A stretch of 64,000 bases of DNA from RZYY01 sp036794825 (lineage in GTDB: Bacteria > Bacteroidota > Bacteroidia > Bacteroidales > 4484-276): contig DAIRGA010000006.1 in NCBI GenBank assembly GCA_036794825.1, positions 1-64,000 on the forward strand, given 5' to 3'. Positions 1 to 8,592 of this stretch are shown here, in pieces. Below the pieces are notes generated by a model that did not search any database, had not been told where the DNA came from, and worked only from the letters and a program-made list of their open reading frames with translations. The translations under genes and the position numbers were made by a program. Position 1 is the stretch's first letter. Each line of letters opens with the position of its first letter.

Positions 1-93
1 CCATCCCGCTCCCTTCGGTCGGGGCTGGCATCCCATCGCCAGGGATGCACGCCCGAAGGGATGCATGCCCCGAAGGGGATTGCAGCCCTTCGG
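1..93. repeat. GC-rich dispersed repeat cluster (GGGATGCA / GCCCTTCGG type)
   Basis: No open frame is evident here. The stretch carries several short alternating repeats such as CGAAGGGATGCATGCC and CGAAGGGGATTGCAGCC in both orientations, so it can fold into several hairpins. Related copies lie at 15801-15845, 35401-35432 and 40120-40151. It looks like an intergenic repeat family of the genome. Function unknown. Confidence 0.55.
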
Positions 94-114
94 AAAGCAG
101 GCAAAAAGGTAACG

Positions 115-152
115 AAAAAACCTGACAGGTTTCGGAACCCTGTCAGGTTTTT
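115..152. terminator. Palindromic AACCTGACAGGTT hairpin, probable bidirectional terminator
   Basis: An A-run is followed by CCTGACAGG, a short spacer and CCTGTCAGG, then a T-run. This gives a stable stem flanked by A and T tracts, as expected for an intrinsic terminator working in both directions. The same palindrome recurs at 32382-32414 between two other genes. It may end a gene lying left of the window. Bases 153-281 show no feature. Confidence 0.6.
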
Positions 153-281
153 CCCACCGGCCACCGGATCGGCCCGAAACAAAATTTCCTGATCCTGACG
201 AATCCATCACAGACTTTTTTCGCAGAAGAGCTACACGGCCTGCTCTTCATGAAAATAAAATCCCATCAACAAATTGTTTTT

Positions 282-289
282 TACTTTTG
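282..289 (+). promoter_or_regulatory. Bacteroidota -7 element (TACTTTTG)
   Basis: Matches the TAnnTTTG -7 consensus of the Bacteroidota primary sigma factor and lies 27 nt upstream of the ATG at 317, so it would drive the DUF6913-dapA-carboxypeptidase run. No convincing TTTG -33 box at standard spacing was seen. Confidence 0.5.
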
Positions 290-316
290 AGGCTCTTTTT
301 TTGACGGAAAATTCAG

Positions 317-856
317 ATGATAAAATACATCAGGTCATACATCGTACATTACCTCATCAGGCGGGCGCTGGTAAGCCTTTCAAGATCTAAAAAGGTGGTA
401 AACCTTTCAGATGCATCCACTATCGGTATTCTTTTTTCGATGATTGAAGAGCAGGATTATCTGTATGTTAATTCGATTGTAAATCAATTGATTGCCAAAG
501 GGAAAGAGGTCAGGATTATTGGCTATCTTCCGCACAAACAGATTCCGAATTATTACCTTGCCAAACTGAAAATGGACATCATCACCCTGAAGGATCTCAA
601 TTTGATCGGGATTTGCAAAAAACCATTTGTTGAGGGTTTTATTCAGGAGGAGTTTGATTTGCTGATTGACCTGAGCGCTGATGATTACCTGCCTTTGAAC
701 TATATTTCGGGTCTGTCCCATGCCAGTTTCAAAGCCGGGCGTTACAGCGAAAAGATGATGGAGGCTTACGATTTCATGGTCAAAAAGCCTGAAGGCATGG
801 AGGGTAAGCGCTTCAGCGAGACCATAATTGGCTATCTGCAAACCATTAACACCTAA
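317..856 (+). CDS. DUF6913-type conserved hypothetical protein
   Basis: A 179-residue soluble protein without signal peptide or membrane segment. I recognise it as the Bacteroidota family now called DUF6913; the biochemical role is unknown. It opens with a basic helix (residues 1-30), followed by alternating strands and helices: an ILFSMIEEQDY strand-helix near 38-48, VRIIGYLP near 66-73 and DLLIDLSADDY near 114-124. That suggests a small Rossmann-like alpha/beta fold. ATG at 317 was chosen because it follows a -7 promoter box by 27 nt and no upstream in-frame start fits better. The stop is 5 nt before dapA, so the two are probably cotranscribed; this neighbourhood is, to my knowledge, common in the phylum. 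Family assignment is from memory of the pattern, not from a search. Confidence 0.85.
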   Translation: MIKYIRSYIVHYLIRRALVSLSRSKKVVNLSDASTIGILFSMIEEQDYLYVNSIVNQLIAKGKEVRIIGYLPHKQIPNYYLAKLKMDIITLKDLNLIGICKKPFVEGFIQEEFDLLIDLSADDYLPLNYISGLSHASFKAGRYSEKMMEAYDFMVKKPEGMEGKRFSETIIGYLQTINT

Positions 857-861
857 TAGCA

Positions 862-1758
862 ATGAAATTCAGTTTCTCTGGCGCCGGGGTTGCCCTGGTT
901 ACTCCATTTCACAAATACGGAGCTATAGATTTTACCTCGCTGGGTAAGATTGTCGAACATATCATAACAGGCGGAGCAGATTACCTGGTGGTACTGGGCA
1001 CGACCGGTGAAACGCCCACTTTGTCGGCAGATGAACGAACAGCGGTACTTGATTTTGTGCTGGAGAGCGCGGAAAGCAGGATTCCGGTAGTGGTTGGTGT
1101 GGGAGGCAACAATACCCAGGAGATCGTTAACAAGGTGAAAAGTATGTCGTTTGAGGGAATCTCAGGGCTTTTATCGGTAAGTCCGTATTACAACAAACCC
1201 CAGCAGAAGGGGATTTATTACCATTATAAAACCATTGCCAGCGTTTGCCCGGTGCCCATTATCCTGTACAATGTGCCTTCGCGGACAGGCGCCAACATGA
1301 GCCCCGACACCGTCCTTCAGCTTTCCACGGACTGCGATAACATCATCGCTGTAAAAGAAGCCTCAGGCAACTTCAATCAGATCATGGAAATCATTCGTCA
1401 AAAACCGGAAGGATTCTCAGTGGTTTCGGGGGATGATGCGCTCACCCTTCCAATGATGGCGCTTGGTGCAACTGGTGTTATTTCGGTGGTGGCCAATGCC
1501 TTTCCGTCTGACTTTTCGAAGATGGTGAAACTTTGTCTGAAAGGAAAATTTGACGAAGCCGCTAAAATCCATTACAAATTGCTGCCCATCATGCAGAAAC
1601 TCTTTGAAGACGGCAGTCCGGGAGGAATTAAAGCTGCGCTCCAGGTCATCGAGCTTGCCGAAAATAACCTGAGGCTACCTTTGGTTAAGGTTAACAAAGC
1701 AGTTTACCTCAGCCTTCAACAACTCATCACTGAATTCACCAATCAATCATCTAACTAA
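862..1758 (+). CDS. dapA: 4-hydroxy-tetrahydrodipicolinate synthase
   Basis: Condenses pyruvate with aspartate semialdehyde, the first committed step of lysine and diaminopimelate synthesis, in the cytoplasm. The 298-residue length is normal. Seen in the sequence: the GTTGE loop at 46-50 that binds the pyruvate carboxylate, Tyr110 and Tyr136 of the proton relay, Arg141 in the YNVPSRTG loop (136-143), and Lys165 in VKEASG, the Schiff-base lysine. The whole frame is a (beta/alpha)8 barrel with a helical C-terminal extension. ATG follows the preceding stop by 5 nt, giving a two- or three-gene unit with the DUF6913 protein and possibly the carboxypeptidase downstream (10-nt gap). Paralogues such as N-acetylneuraminate lyase share the fold, but the motifs and Arg141 favour DapA. 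Confidence 0.95.
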   Translation: MKFSFSGAGVALVTPFHKYGAIDFTSLGKIVEHIITGGADYLVVLGTTGETPTLSADERTAVLDFVLESAESRIPVVVGVGGNNTQEIVNKVKSMSFEGISGLLSVSPYYNKPQQKGIYYHYKTIASVCPVPIILYNVPSRTGANMSPDTVLQLSTDCDNIIAVKEASGNFNQIMEIIRQKPEGFSVVSGDDALTLPMMALGATGVISVVANAFPSDFSKMVKLCLKGKFDEAAKIHYKLLPIMQKLFEDGSPGGIKAALQVIELAENNLRLPLVKVNKAVYLSLQQLITEFTNQSSN

Positions 1759-1768
1759 TCTTACTGTC

Positions 1769-4357
1769 ATGTTTTTCAGGTCATTACTAACTGCTATCCT
1801 TTGCTCATTACTGCTAAATACTGCTTTTTCGCAGCAAGAAGATTACTCCCGTATCATCGAAGAAACCTTCGGTGAAAGAGGAGAAATCTATTTCAGATTT
1901 GATAACCAAAATGTTGATCTTCAGACTCTATCAAGAATTATCTCGCTTGACAAGGCAAATCGTGACGAAGTTTTTGCTTATGCCAACCGGAGGGAGTTTG
2001 CGGAGTTTCTCAAGTATGAAATTGCATTTGAGCTTCTGCCGAAACCCGGCGAATTGATAAAAGACCCGAAGATGCTTGACAATGTCAATATCAGAGAGAT
2101 TGCAGAATGGGACTTTTACCCGACCTATACCGCTTATGTTGACATGATGAACCAGTATGCAACCGAATATCCCGAATTGTGCCAGGTGTTCAGCATTGGC
2201 AACAGCATACAGGGAAGGCAATTGCTGATGGCTAAAATCTCGAAAAATGTGGGAACCCGCGAGGCTGAGCCGCAGTTCCTTTACACAGGAACCATCCACG
2301 GCGATGAGACTACAGGCTACATTCTTCTGTTAAGGCTGATTGATTATCTGCTTGAGAATTACGGCACTGACCCAAAGGTTACTAACCTGCTCGACAACAG
2401 TGAGATATGGATCAACCCGTTGAGCAATCCCGACGGAACCTATGCCGGCGGCAACAACAGCATTTATGGCGCCACCCGCTACAACGCCAACGATATTGAC
2501 CTGAACCGGAATTACCCCGATCCTGAAGATGGCCCTCATCCTGACGGGAATCCCTGGCAGACAGAGACCGTTCACTTTATGCAACTGGCCGAAGAGCAGC
2601 ACTTTGTTATGTCGGGTAATACCCATGGCGGCGCCGAGGTTTTGAATTATCCCTGGGATACCTGGGCTACCCTTCATGCCGATGACAACTGGTGGATTTA
2701 CGTTTGCCGGCAGTATGTGGATACGGTGCATCTTTATTCACCGGCCAATTACCTGAATGAGTTCAACAACGGCATTACCAACGGTTACCAATGGTACACC
2801 ATCAGCGGAGGGCGCCAGGATTACATGAACTATTTCCATAATTGCCGCGAGCTGACCATGGAGCTCTCCGATACAAAACTTTTGCCCGCTTCGCAACTCG
2901 TTAACCACTGGAACTGGAACTACCGCTCGCTCCTCAATTACATGGAGCAAAATCTTTTTGGCGTCAATGGTCTGGTTACCGACCTGGCCACGGGGCAGCC
3001 GCTCAACGCAAAAGTAACCATCCAGGGGCACGATAACAACAACTCTTTTGTTTTCGCTGACCCGCAAACCGGATTTTATCAGCGGCTTCTGGAAGCGGGA
3101 ACCTATAATTTAACCTTCACAGCACCAGGTCATTATCCGGTTACCATCAACGGCGTAAGCGTTTCGCGGTACAACACCACCACAGTTAACGTTCAGATGG
3201 ATGCCGGTGCACTGGCCGCTGACTTCACGGCTTCAGCCAATACGATATCGGTAGGGAGCACGGTAAATTTCACCGATCAATCTTATGGTTCGCCTATAAG
3301 CTGGAACTGGAGTTTCCCGGGTGGAACGCCCTCATCATCAACAACGCAAAATCCACAGAATATCAGCTACCAGAGTGCCGGAGTGTTCCCTGTAAGCCTT
3401 ACGGTTACCGATGGAAGTGGCAACAGCAATACCATAACCAAAGAGAATTTCATCACAGTGAATGCAGAATTTGTCATGAACAATCAAACGGTAACCATTT
3501 GTGGCGGAATATTTTATGATTCAGGTGGAGAATCTGGCAGTTATGGCAACAATGAGAATTTCACGATGACCTTTAAACCTGAAAACACCGGCGCCAATAT
3601 CATCGTTCAGTTTCAGTCGTTTGATGTCGAATATCACTCTTCGTGCAACTACGACTGGCTGAAGATCTACAACGGAGTCAACACGTCTGCCCCGCTCATC
3701 GGTACTTATTGCGGCGCCAACTCGCCCGGAACCATCGAAGCTTCCAACGCTCAGGGAGCGCTTACCTTTGTGTTTCAATCCGATAACTCGGTTACCAAGG
3801 CCGGGTGGAAAGCCGTGCTAAGCTGCAGCTTTGTCGGATTGCCGCCGGTTGCCGATTTCAGCGCCAACCAGACACAAATCTATAAAGGCGAAACCGTTCA
3901 GTTTTCCGATCTGTCCGCCAACAGCCCGACTTCGTGGAGCTGGTTATTTGAAGGTGGAACTCCTTCATCCTCAACCCTTCAGAATCCATCCGTAACCTAC
4001 GCTGAATTGGGCCAGTACGACGTGAAACTGATAGTTCAGAACAGCTATGGAATTGACTCGGTGCTTTACGAGAATTATATCACCGTGGACAGCGCTATCG
4101 GAATTGCGAAGGTGAATGCCAACGAAATTATTATCTACCCAAACCCGGTAAACACAGACCTGATTACCATCACGTCAAAATTCCTCATTTCTGAAGTTCA
4201 GCTCTTTGACATGTTTGGAAAGATGATTGCCGCCGGCAAAACAGCCACCTCCAGGGAGGTTAATTTTGATGCTTCAGCGATCCACAATGGGGTTTATCTG
4301 GTAAAAGTGCTGGATGAAGCCGGATGGAGAACTTCGAAGATCACCGTGCTGCGTTGA
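1769..4357 (+). CDS. Secreted M14 zinc carboxypeptidase with PKD, CUB and T9SS sorting domains
   Basis: An 862-residue exported metallocarboxypeptidase, predicted to trim C-terminal residues from peptides outside the cell. A signal peptide spans about 1-21 (cleavage after AFS). The M14 catalytic domain covers about 120-395: zinc ligands His177 and Glu180 in THE GTIHGDE loop, third ligand His286 in GNTHGG, and general base Glu365 in RELTMEL. A carboxypeptidase regulatory-like beta-sandwich follows (about 400-485), then a first PKD domain (about 487-570), a CUB domain (about 578-690; CNYDWLKIYNG and GWKAVLSC are typical), a second PKD domain (about 695-775), and a C-terminal T9SS tail starting at IYPNP near 790. 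The tail predicts outer-membrane translocation and surface attachment or release. It starts 10 nt after dapA, so readthrough from that operon is likely. Substrate is unknown. Confidence 0.93.
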   Translation: MFFRSLLTAILCSLLLNTAFSQQEDYSRIIEETFGERGEIYFRFDNQNVDLQTLSRIISLDKANRDEVFAYANRREFAEFLKYEIAFELLPKPGELIKDPKMLDNVNIREIAEWDFYPTYTAYVDMMNQYATEYPELCQVFSIGNSIQGRQLLMAKISKNVGTREAEPQFLYTGTIHGDETTGYILLLRLIDYLLENYGTDPKVTNLLDNSEIWINPLSNPDGTYAGGNNSIYGATRYNANDIDLNRNYPDPEDGPHPDGNPWQTETVHFMQLAEEQHFVMSGNTHGGAEVLNYPWDTWATLHADDNWWIYVCRQYVDTVHLYSPANYLNEFNNGITNGYQWYTISGGRQDYMNYFHNCRELTMELSDTKLLPASQLVNHWNWNYRSLLNYMEQNLFGVNGLVTDLATGQPLNAKVTIQGHDNNNSFVFADPQTGFYQRLLEAGTYNLTFTAPGHYPVTINGVSVSRYNTTTVNVQMDAGALAADFTASANTISVGSTVNFTDQSYGSPISWNWSFPGGTPSSSTTQNPQNISYQSAGVFPVSLTVTDGSGNSNTITKENFITVNAEFVMNNQTVTICGGIFYDSGGESGSYGNNENFTMTFKPENTGANIIVQFQSFDVEYHSSCNYDWLKIYNGVNTSAPLIGTYCGANSPGTIEASNAQGALTFVFQSDNSVTKAGWKAVLSCSFVGLPPVADFSANQTQIYKGETVQFSDLSANSPTSWSWLFEGGTPSSSTLQNPSVTYAELGQYDVKLIVQNSYGIDSVLYENYITVDSAIGIAKVNANEIIIYPNPVNTDLITITSKFLISEVQLFDMFGKMIAAGKTATSREVNFDASAIHNGVYLVKVLDEAGWRTSKITVLR

Positions 4358-4366
4358 GGCGGTTGG

Positions 4367-5422
4367 CTAATCTCCAAAAAATTTCACTGCCGAAGCTTTG
4401 AAGCTAAGCCAGATCATTTTTCCGGGATGTAAATGCAGCTTTTCGAACGATACCCGGGTAACTGCAACCACAAACTCTGCCCCGGCATCCACCAGCAGCT
4501 CAGCTCCGGCGGAAGTTAGCCAGGTTTCCTTTATGGTTCCTTCCAGCTGATTCAAGGCCGAGCTATCCATCCTCTTTTCGGTAAGAATGATGTCTTCGGC
4601 GGGAATAACCACAAACCCGGCTTTGCTGTTGGTTGTTCCGCTAAAGTAAATCTGGCACCGATCGCTGACCAGGGCCAGCATCAGGCCGTTTCTGGCTGTG
4701 ATAACGGAACATGGAAGCAGGTTTTTTGACTTGCTGAACCTGGCTACAAAGGCATTTGCCGGATGCCGGAATACCTCGCTTGTCGGCCCGCTTTGGATCA
4801 ATTCTCCATTTTCAATTACGGCTACTTTGTTACTCAGGGTGGCTACCTCATCATAATCGTGTGTAACGTGGATGATGGTTTTACCGCTTTGGTTGATCTC
4901 TTTCAGCAAATTAATCAAACCGGCTCTCAGGGTGATGTCGAGGCTGGAGAGCGGCTCGTCGAGTAAAAGGATTTCAGGGTCGGCGGATAACGTTCGGGCA
5001 ATGGCCACCCGCTGTGCTTCTCCGCCGGAGAGTGTTCCCGGGTAACGCTTCAGCAAATGGGCAACTCCTGTCAGTTTACTGAGATCATTCACCTTGCCGG
5101 CGATCGAATCTTTTGTTAACCTCCTGCATCTCAATGCAAAGGCGATATTTTCATAAACGGTAAGATGAGGAAACAGGGAGAGATCCTGGTAAACCAATCC
5201 AACCGGCCGTTCCTGGATTTTCATTCCGGTGATGTCTTTTCCATTCCAGAGAACCTGGCCGCTGTCGGGTTTTAACAGCCCGGCGAGGACTTCAAGAATC
5301 ACGGTTTTGCCCGCTCCCGAAATTCCGAGCAAGGTCAGGTAGTCACGCGGTTCAACCTTCAGGCTGACCTCTTTCAGGGCAAAATCCTTAAAATTGATGC
5401 TTATGTTTCTAATTTCGAGCAT
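4367..5422 (-). CDS. ABC transporter ATPase of the molybdate/tungstate/sulfate type
   Basis: A 351-residue ATPase energising import through the permease encoded just upstream. Visible motifs: Walker A GISGAGKT (33-40), Q-loop Gln79, signature LSGGE (131-135), Walker B ILLLDEP (151-157) and H-loop His188. The last ~120 residues carry TOBE-like beta-sandwich sequence (EGTIKETWLTSAGAELLV, then SFEKLHLHPGKMIWLSFKASAVKFF), as in ModC, WtpC and CysA, where it binds the oxyanion for regulation. The start overlaps the permease end by 14 nt, showing translational coupling. A periplasmic binding protein is not next to the pair, so the substrate cannot be fixed from context; molybdate or tungstate is favoured by the TOBE domain and by the MoeB-like gene close by. 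The gene converges on the carboxypeptidase with only 9 bp between. Confidence 0.88.
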   Translation of the reverse strand: MLEIRNISINFKDFALKEVSLKVEPRDYLTLLGISGAGKTVILEVLAGLLKPDSGQVLWNGKDITGMKIQERPVGLVYQDLSLFPHLTVYENIAFALRCRRLTKDSIAGKVNDLSKLTGVAHLLKRYPGTLSGGEAQRVAIARTLSADPEILLLDEPLSSLDITLRAGLINLLKEINQSGKTIIHVTHDYDEVATLSNKVAVIENGELIQSGPTSEVFRHPANAFVARFSKSKNLLPCSVITARNGLMLALVSDRCQIYFSGTTNSKAGFVVIPAEDIILTEKRMDSSALNQLEGTIKETWLTSAGAELLVDAGAEFVVAVTRVSFEKLHLHPGKMIWLSFKASAVKFFGD

Positions 5423-6197
5423 GTAACGGGTCTCTGGATAGTAATCTCATCAATATAAAAATTACCAGGCAAACCGCCACAAAGATGGCCGCTACCGGCG
5501 TTGCATACTTCAGTCCGAAGGAGGTGAAGCGCTCCCAGATCAGCACCGGCGTTATCATCGGGTGGTAGGCAATGATGATGACGGCCCCAAACTCGCTGAG
5601 CCCGCGTGCCCACATCAATACCAGCCCCGACAATATAGACCTTTTGGCCAGTGGGAGTGAAATCCGGAAAAAGACCCGCCAGGGCGACGCTCCAAGGTTC
5701 AGAGCTGCGTTCTCCAGTTTTACCGGAACGGCAGCAAAACCATCGCGGGCAGCGCTGATAAGGAACGGAATGCTCACAAATGCCATGGCCACCACAATTC
5801 CGGCTACTCCTCCGACAAACTGGATTCCAACCGATTCGCCGACACCTCCGATAAGGCTGTTTCGGCCAATTACTCCCAGAATAGCAATGCCGGCTGCTGA
5901 ATGAGGTATAATCACCGGAAGATCAACAATGCCGTTGACGATGCTTTTGCCGGGGAAATTTCTTCTCGCCAGCACGTAAGCCAGCGGAATGGCTGCAATT
6001 CCGAAAATGATCGTACCGGCAAGGGAGCTGAACAACGTAAGCCGGATGCTGCTCATCACCTGTGGATCGGTGGCGGTGTCAACATAAGCCGATACCGACG
6101 TCTTCAGAAACATCCCGGCCAGCGGCGCGATGATGAACAGCAGTATCAACCCGCTGAGGAAAAGAAAAATTACATTTAGTAGCCGGTTCTGCAACAT
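5409..6197 (-). CDS. ABC transporter permease, ModB/WtpB type
   Basis: A 262-residue inner-membrane permease. About six membrane spans can be read, the first at residues 8-28 (VIFLFLSGLILLFIIAPLAG). The cytoplasmic EAA loop that contacts the ATPase is clear: ENAALNLGASPWRVFFRISLP. The open frame reaches back to 6275, but I prefer ATG at 6197, directly before the first membrane segment. The extra 26 residues look unlike a leader, and a -7 box (6222-6229) would lie inside them. Downstream it overlaps the ATPase gene by 14 nt. Together they form a two-gene importer lacking a local binding protein, which may be encoded elsewhere. Molybdate or tungstate is the best guess. Confidence 0.88.
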   Translation of the reverse strand: MLQNRLLNVIFLFLSGLILLFIIAPLAGMFLKTSVSAYVDTATDPQVMSSIRLTLFSSLAGTIIFGIAAIPLAYVLARRNFPGKSIVNGIVDLPVIIPHSAAGIAILGVIGRNSLIGGVGESVGIQFVGGVAGIVVAMAFVSIPFLISAARDGFAAVPVKLENAALNLGASPWRVFFRISLPLAKRSILSGLVLMWARGLSEFGAVIIIAYHPMITPVLIWERFTSFGLKYATPVAAIFVAVCLVIFILMRLLSRDPLHARN

Positions 6198-6221
6198 GCG
6201 AAAACAAGTAGGTTTGCACGG

Positions 6222-6229
6222 CAAATTTA
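6222..6229 (-). promoter_or_regulatory. -7 element (TAAATTTG) for the ABC importer
   Basis: On the minus strand the sequence reads TAAATTTG, a full TAnnTTTG match, 24 nt before the ATG at 6197. This supports the shorter permease start. Confidence 0.5.
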
Positions 6230-6352
6230 GACAAATCAAATTAGGAGGTTGGATGCGACTTCCGGTGGCGGCCATCCCTTGTGGTTAATAGGCCACACTA
6301 TGAACTGCTTTTACCAGGAAAATTCATGAAATTCTCTCATTTATGTGATTCC

Positions 6353-6480
6353 TGGCCTGAAAAATTCATTTATCATGACAAATATTTGAAAAATAACAAA
6401 TTGCTTTACCCCAACCTTCAGGTCGGTGAAATGGGAAGAAATAGAGAGACCGCGGGCTTCAGCCCGTTATCTCAAAGTTT
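6353..6480 (+). repeat. Left copy of ~127-bp direct repeat flanking the thiF-like gene
   Basis: This stretch aligns nearly end to end with 7365-7491 in the same orientation, sharing blocks such as TGGCCTGAAAAATTCATT, AACAAATTGCTTTACCCC and GGGCTTCAGCCCGTTATCTC. It ends in the palindrome GGGCTTCAGCCC. Copies differ by scattered substitutions and one or two short indels. No protein is credible here; the short frame at 6281-6550 mostly covers repeat. The rest of the 6198-6607 intergenic region holds only the two promoters noted. Confidence 0.75.
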
Positions 6481-6592
6481 TGAGTCCGGGCGTCCTGGTA
6501 AAAAAAAAGTTGCCACTCACAAAGTGATGCCTTTGGCAAAAGGCTTATAGACACAAAGTTTCACTATGATGATGAATTAATCAGGTTTAGTC

Positions 6593-6600
6593 TATTTTTG
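6593..6600 (+). promoter_or_regulatory. -7 element (TATTTTTG) for the thiF-like gene
   Basis: TAnnTTTG match ending 16 nt before the ATG at 6617. It also makes the TTG at 6608 an unlikely start. Confidence 0.5.
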
Positions 6601-6616
6601 GAAAAAATTGACTGCG

Positions 6617-7294
6617 ATGAACAGGTACATCAAAAACCAGAATATGCTCTCAGCAGATGAAAATCAGCGTCTGCGCAGCTTCAGGGTGGCGGTTGTGGGC
6701 TGCGGCGGATTAGGCGGCTACCTCATCGAAATGCTGGCCAGGCTTGGTATAGGGCACATTACTGCAATTGACGGTGATGTGTTTGATGTTTCCAACCTCA
6801 ACCGCCAGTTGCTTTCGATGCCCAACAATCTTGGGAAATCAAAAGCTGTGGCAGCAAAAGAAAGAGTTTTAGCTGTGAACCCTGACGTTGTGGTGAACCC
6901 TGTCCATGCGTTTGTGACCAACCAAAATGCAGTGGAAATACTCTCCGGTCATCATGTGATCTGCGATGCGCTGGATAATATCACTGCGCGGCTAATGCTG
7001 CAGGAGGCCGCCGAAAACCTTGCTATTCCGCTTGTGCACGCTGCCATTGCCGGCTGGTATGCGCAGGTTTGCACTGTTATGCCGGGAGATAAGACCCTGA
7101 ACAGAATTTACCCTGAAGACCTTGCCAGGGGCGAAGAGGCTGAATTGGGTAATCCGTCGTTTACACCCGGACTTGCCGCTTCGTTTCAAGTGAGTGAGGT
7201 TTTGAAAATCCTGATCGGCAGAGGCAGTTTATTGAGAAATAAATTGCTGGTCATCAACACCTTGGACAATCATTATTTTACGATTGATGTGTAA
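6617..7294 (+). CDS. ThiF/MoeB/HesA-family adenylyltransferase (E1-like)
   Basis: A 225-residue enzyme expected to adenylate the C-terminal Gly-Gly of a small ubiquitin-like sulfur carrier (MoaD or ThiS type), for molybdopterin or thiazole synthesis. Seen: nucleotide-binding GCGGLG (28-33), acidic pair in DGD (52-54), the NLNRQ segment with Arg63, Lys74 and Lys76 near the phosphates, and DALDN (118-121) binding Mg-ATP. The two CxxC pairs that bind structural zinc in classical MoeB and ThiF are missing; the region where they would lie (about 170-200) has no cysteines, so this is a shortened non-zinc subtype. ATG at 6617 is preferred to TTG at 6608. No MoaD, MoaE or ThiS gene is adjacent. Proximity to the molybdate-type importer hints at cofactor synthesis. 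The gene is bracketed by long direct repeats. Confidence 0.85.
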   Translation: MNRYIKNQNMLSADENQRLRSFRVAVVGCGGLGGYLIEMLARLGIGHITAIDGDVFDVSNLNRQLLSMPNNLGKSKAVAAKERVLAVNPDVVVNPVHAFVTNQNAVEILSGHHVICDALDNITARLMLQEAAENLAIPLVHAAIAGWYAQVCTVMPGDKTLNRIYPEDLARGEEAELGNPSFTPGLAASFQVSEVLKILIGRGSLLRNKLLVINTLDNHYFTIDV

Positions 7295-7364
7295 ACCAGC
7301 AGAGTGGAACTGCCGCTCAACCATTGGTCATTAAGAGAAAACTTCTACTGTTGAAAATCTTTAT

Positions 7365-7491
7365 TGGCCTGAAAAATTCATTGATCGTTGCACAAATTTG
7401 AAAAACAACAAATTGCTTTACCCCAACCTTTAGGTCGGGGAAATAGGAGGAGATAGAGAAAATAGGGCTTCAGCCCGTTATCTCTATGTTT
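7365..7491 (+). repeat. Right copy of ~127-bp direct repeat flanking the thiF-like gene
   Basis: Partner of 6353-6480, same orientation, about 1.01 kb apart start to start. Shared anchors include CCTGAAAAATTCATT, CAAATTGCTTTACCCCAACC and GGGCTTCAGCCCGTTATCTC. The remainder of 7295-7567 shows nothing further. Confidence 0.75.
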
Positions 7492-7567
7492 GGGAATACA
7501 ATAGGTTGGGAAGTTTTCTGGCAATTACTCAATACCATTCAGCGTGGAAAATCTTAACCCGGTCAAT

Positions 7568-8461
7568 TCATTTTTCCGGGAATAGACCGGACTCTTTCGG
7601 CGCTTGTCCGGACCTGGTGGCGACCCTTGTATCGATGCCCTTGACTGGCTTCCACTTATGGTTGGTAAAAACGAAGCCGTCGAAGGTGGAGTAGGAGGGG
7701 ACGGGCGCATCAAAAAATCTGCCAAGAGCGGGATCATTACCACCAAGCCTGTTGTAAACAATCATCCGGCTCTTTTTGCGTCCTTTTCCCGGAATGCGGT
7801 GTTGCTCGTAGGCCAGATGAAACGGAACCTGAGCGGTGAATTCAAAGATTACCCGGTGTTGCAACTTTCCCGATTCCGTTTCAAAAACCGGAAAGCCAAA
7901 AACCGGCAGCCCGGATTCGTCAAAAGTAAGCGATTCGATCACCCTGCAGGCTCTGCCCTGAGGCGCTCCAACCCACCCAAAGAGGGTAAAAATATTCCCG
8001 GATTTCGATTTGTTTTCGATGATATTGTAATAAACCGCACCCGGCCATTTCTCAGCACCAAAGGATTGATCTGCTGCTCTGAAATCCCCCCGGTCAATCA
8101 ATTCAATGACTTTTTCGATACCGGATTTTGAAATTTTCTGGTAAAAGCCCAAGTAGCCAAAGCGGTCTTCAGCAAGGGGAATTGTCCAGGTAACCAATCG
8201 GAAAGATTGGTCTGCCGAAGTGATTGTTTTTGCAAAATTGAGCGAGTCATAGGGGAAGGTGAGCGATTGAGGGGTGGAGAGAAGATCGGCTAGCATGTCC
8301 CGGATCAGGTTATTAGCAGCAATTTTTACCGAATCAGGCTCAGGACTGTAGATTACCCGTGCGAGCGAATCAATCTTTCTTACCAGCAACGAATCAGCAA
8401 CCTGTGCCGGGGCGCTTGGTGCAAATGGAAAAAGTACGATGATGAAGATCAGTTTTCGCAT
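7568..8461 (-). CDS. Secreted protein of unknown function
   Basis: A 297-residue protein with a clear N-terminal signal peptide (hydrophobic 4-14, cleavage after APA near residue 19). I do not recognise a named domain. The mature part begins with a helical stretch (about 22-65), then reads as a mostly beta protein: RLVTWTIPLAEDRFGYLGFYQKI near 88-110, YYNIIENKSKSGNIFTLFGWVG near 145-166, and KSRMIVYNRLGGNDPALGRFFDAPVPSYSTFDGFVFTN-like sequence near the C-terminus. There is no T9SS tail and no lipobox, so a periplasmic location is most likely. It is transcribed alone, convergent with the thiF-like gene. The composition is normal for the window, and I expect it to be a conserved Bacteroidota family, but this was not tested. 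Confidence 0.8.
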   Translation of the reverse strand: MRKLIFIIVLFPFAPSAPAQVADSLLVRKIDSLARVIYSPEPDSVKIAANNLIRDMLADLLSTPQSLTFPYDSLNFAKTITSADQSFRLVTWTIPLAEDRFGYLGFYQKISKSGIEKVIELIDRGDFRAADQSFGAEKWPGAVYYNIIENKSKSGNIFTLFGWVGAPQGRACRVIESLTFDESGLPVFGFPVFETESGKLQHRVIFEFTAQVPFHLAYEQHRIPGKGRKKSRMIVYNRLGGNDPALGRFFDAPVPSYSTFDGFVFTNHKWKPVKGIDTRVATRSGQAPKESGLFPEK

Positions 8462-8592
8462 GTTATTCAGTAAGGCACTGAAACGAACGAAAAGCGCCGT
8501 TATTTTCTGCTATAGATGTAGATTACTGAATTGGATAATCCAGAAATGACTTCAATGTTACAAAGGACGTCTTTGGAGTAGAATATCGAATA

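Noticed and set aside
6281..6550. 89-codon open frame between the importer and the thiF-like gene
   Set aside because: Most of it lies in the 127-bp repeat, it has no promoter or protein-like pattern, and the second repeat copy does not keep the frame.
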